A stretch of 14,331 nt of DNA from JBGTKH01 sp041744735 (GTDB lineage: Bacteria > Planctomycetota > Planctomycetia > Pirellulales > Pirellulaceae). The DNA is taken from positions 1-14,331 of the forward strand of contig JBGTKH010000013.1 in NCBI GenBank assembly GCA_041744735.1, given 5' to 3'. The position numbers and the translations under genes are program-made. The notes under the pieces are model-generated. The model saw nothing but the letters and a program-made list of their open reading frames with translations. It made no database searches and was not told the DNA's origin. Positions 14,121 to 14,331 of this stretch are shown one piece after another (within the stretch, counting starts at the first letter, position 1; each line of letters starts with the position of its first letter).

Positions 14121-14331
14121 TCTCCACCGCTCTCGCTAGTGCCGCGATGCCTTGCTGAATTTTCTCGCACGATTGGACGCCGAAGCTCAACCGGATCGTG
14201 TTCTTGTGCACGGGCTCGCCTTCGCTGGGGTAACAGTACTCGCCCGGCACGTACAGCACGCCTTCGCGGATGGCCGTGTCGAACAACGTTCCGGCCGGTC
14301 CCGTGTCAATGTTCTCGGGCAGTCGAGCCCA
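14101..14331 (-). CDS. PLP-dependent aminotransferase paralogue, C-terminal 76 residues
   Basis: The minus strand is open from the right edge to a TGA at 14101-14103 in the same frame as the plus-strand aminotransferase. The first residues visible are WARLPENIDTGPAGTLFDTA and the last are VEKVTSEE. Against the plus copy the visible residues differ only at R/H, Y/C, R/K, M/T and D/E positions in the last 40 residues. The excess of silent over replacement changes suggests a second gene under selection rather than a decayed copy. The 5' part lies outside the window. An ATG at 14286 is present only because of a Leu-to-Met reading at the edge of the open frame called there; the true start lies further upstream. 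Gene and paralogue converge, tail to tail. Confidence 0.85.
   Translation of the reverse strand, partial: WARLPENIDTGPAGTLFDTAIREGVLYVPGEYCYPSEGEPVHKNTIRLSFGVQSCEKIQQGIAALARAVEKVTSEE

Larger units (their letters stand above)
13749..14331. repeat. Large inverted duplication of the aminotransferase 3' end
   Basis: Positions 13749-13979 on the plus strand match 14331-14101 on the minus strand, codon for codon and without gaps. The first 116 bases (13749-13864 against 14331-14216) are identical. The last 115 differ at 16 positions, of which 11 are silent. The arms probably extend past the right edge, so the true length is unknown. The two arms are joined by heptad repeats and a 28-base spacer. 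Confidence 0.92.

Noticed and set aside
13749..14331. Inverted pair as a pure assembly or amplification palindrome
   Set aside because: The arms differ at 16 positions, mostly silent third-codon changes, which an artefact would not produce. The identical 116-bp part alone does not settle it.

Overview
The window is high-GC bacterial DNA that looks like a planctomycete, probably in or near the Pirellulales. The basis is the style of the proteins: a DUF502 protein with a long loop, a FabZ-like protein starting MRW, and a KAS-like protein with a GEASS active-site region. Short palindromic and heptad repeats between genes fit as well. This placement comes from recognition and was not tested by a search.

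Left part (1-3113): a minus-strand gene of the sterol desaturase/fatty acid hydroxylase superfamily runs off the left edge. It begins within about 25 bases of a plus-strand MacB/FtsX-type ABC permease that has lost its 5' half. A 133-bp element with inverted ends and CTAG-type flanks (an IS630-type MITE candidate) follows, then an intact HlyD-family membrane fusion protein. This is half of an efflux-type ABC system, cut at a sharp junction.

Central part (3099-8928): this is the most interesting region, a minus-strand run of four lipid genes. In transcription order they are a dihydroceramide-desaturase-like membrane desaturase (7320 to 6100), a FabZ-like hotdog protein (6059 to 5505), an acyl-CoA desaturase (5421 to 4366) and a beta-ketoacyl-synthase-like protein (4364 to 3099). 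The hotdog protein has Tyr where the catalytic His should be. The KAS-like protein has Glu in place of the active-site Cys and Asn in place of the second His. A third membrane desaturase (7825-8928) is transcribed divergently across a 504-bp gap. The set suggests a dedicated pathway for an unsaturated or otherwise modified acyl chain, in which the two FAS-II homologues may have non-standard or scaffolding roles.

Right part (9039-12551): housekeeping-type genes on the minus strand, namely ComF, a DUF502 membrane protein, hemC and a small four-helix membrane protein. Hairpins with GNRA-type loops sit on either side of the DUF502 gene.

Right end (12663-14331): a PLP-dependent aminotransferase on the plus strand faces the 3' end of a near-identical aminotransferase on the minus strand. 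The two are separated by heptad repeats (GAGTGAC/AAGTGAC) that reach into both genes' last codons. Identity between the copies is mosaic: a 116-bp identical tract next to a 115-bp tract with 16 differences, most of them silent. This points to two real paralogues with gene conversion rather than an assembly palindrome.
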